A program made the position numbers and the translations under genes. Below the pieces are notes generated by a model. The model was not told the DNA's origin. It saw only the letters and a list, made by a program, of their open reading frames with translations, and ran no database searches. Below are positions 63,934 through 64,000 of a stretch of 64,000 bases of DNA, in pieces. Source of the DNA: Phaeodactylum tricornutum CCAP 1055/1 (taxonomy: Eukaryota; Bacillariophyta; Bacillariophyceae; Surirellales; Neidiaceae); NCBI RefSeq assembly GCF_000150955.2, contig NC_011678.1, positions 763,518 to 827,517 on the forward strand, read 5' to 3'. Numbering within the stretch: position 1 is the stretch's first letter; every line of letters starts with the position of its first letter.

Positions 63934-64000
63934 ATGTCGGACTCCCATCCTCGACCCATTGACCCCGATACCATCGACAACGCCTATGACCCCGACGCTC
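63934..64000 (+). CDS. Start of a gene cut by the window edge
   Basis: An ATG in good context (ATCATG) opens a frame beginning MSDSHPRPIDPDTIDNAYDP that runs off the window. The 22 residues visible are acidic and Pro-rich. No family can be named. Confidence 0.5.
   Translation, partial: MSDSHPRPIDPDTIDNAYDPDA

Overview
The window looks like nuclear DNA of a pennate diatom, most like Phaeodactylum tricornutum. The reasons are: densely packed genes on both strands; few, short GT-AG introns (about 70-180 bp); a FabG precursor with a signal peptide ending in a diatom-type plastid cleavage motif (AEA|F); a stramenopile DUF6824 protein; and a vertebrate-type TTAGGG telomere-like tract. The species is inferred, not proven. 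I saw no prokaryotic operon, CRISPR array, rRNA, convincing tRNA or complete mobile element.

Layout. 0-9.4 kb: a TPR/kinesin-light-chain-like protein, a mitochondrial sideroflexin, a three-domain fusion (FSH1 hydrolase + RWD + Obg/YchF-like GTPase) and an RsuA-type pseudouridine synthase with one intron. 10-17 kb: an RluA-type pseudouridine synthase fused to a phosphohistidine-phosphatase (PHPT1/Janus) domain, an arrestin-fold protein with a myristoylation signal, a methyltransferase and an SDR. 17-20 kb is gene-poor: a 30-bp tandem repeat, an interrupted hypothetical gene, an interstitial telomere-like tract and an orphan cullin fragment. 20-27 kb: a beta-lactamase-fold serine hydrolase, PIG-P, ATG9 (three exons rebuilt) and a decayed SLC34 Na/Pi cotransporter. 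27-36 kb: a six-exon membrane-anchored LacZ-type GH2 protein, a membrane-anchored GT-B-like protein and DDX41. 36-48 kb: an SPX-MFS phosphate transporter, an orphan Rossmann/SDR-like protein, a bestrophin interrupted by two in-frame TGA codons, a DTW-domain protein and plastid FabG. 48-64 kb: DUF6824, a VPS39/TGFBRAP1-like tether, a small myristoylatable protein, mitochondrial uL15, a patatin, and a large ankyrin-RBR-Ariadne-RanBP2 ubiquitin ligase. The start of one more gene lies at the right edge.

Functional themes are loose, as expected for a eukaryotic locus: RNA modification (RsuA, RluA and DTW proteins), endomembrane traffic and autophagy (ATG9, VPS39-like, arrestin, PIG-P), phosphate (live SPX-MFS and dead SLC34), and ubiquitin (RBR ligase and cullin relic).

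The strongest unexplained signals are the RluA-PHPT1 fusion, the FSH1-RWD-GTPase fusion, and a short motif TNACAGTNA (either strand). The motif recurs more than 30 times, almost only in noncoding DNA and often just upstream of start codons. Intron boundaries given here were derived by hand from GT-AG sites, reading phase and remembered family conservation; no alignment or search was run.
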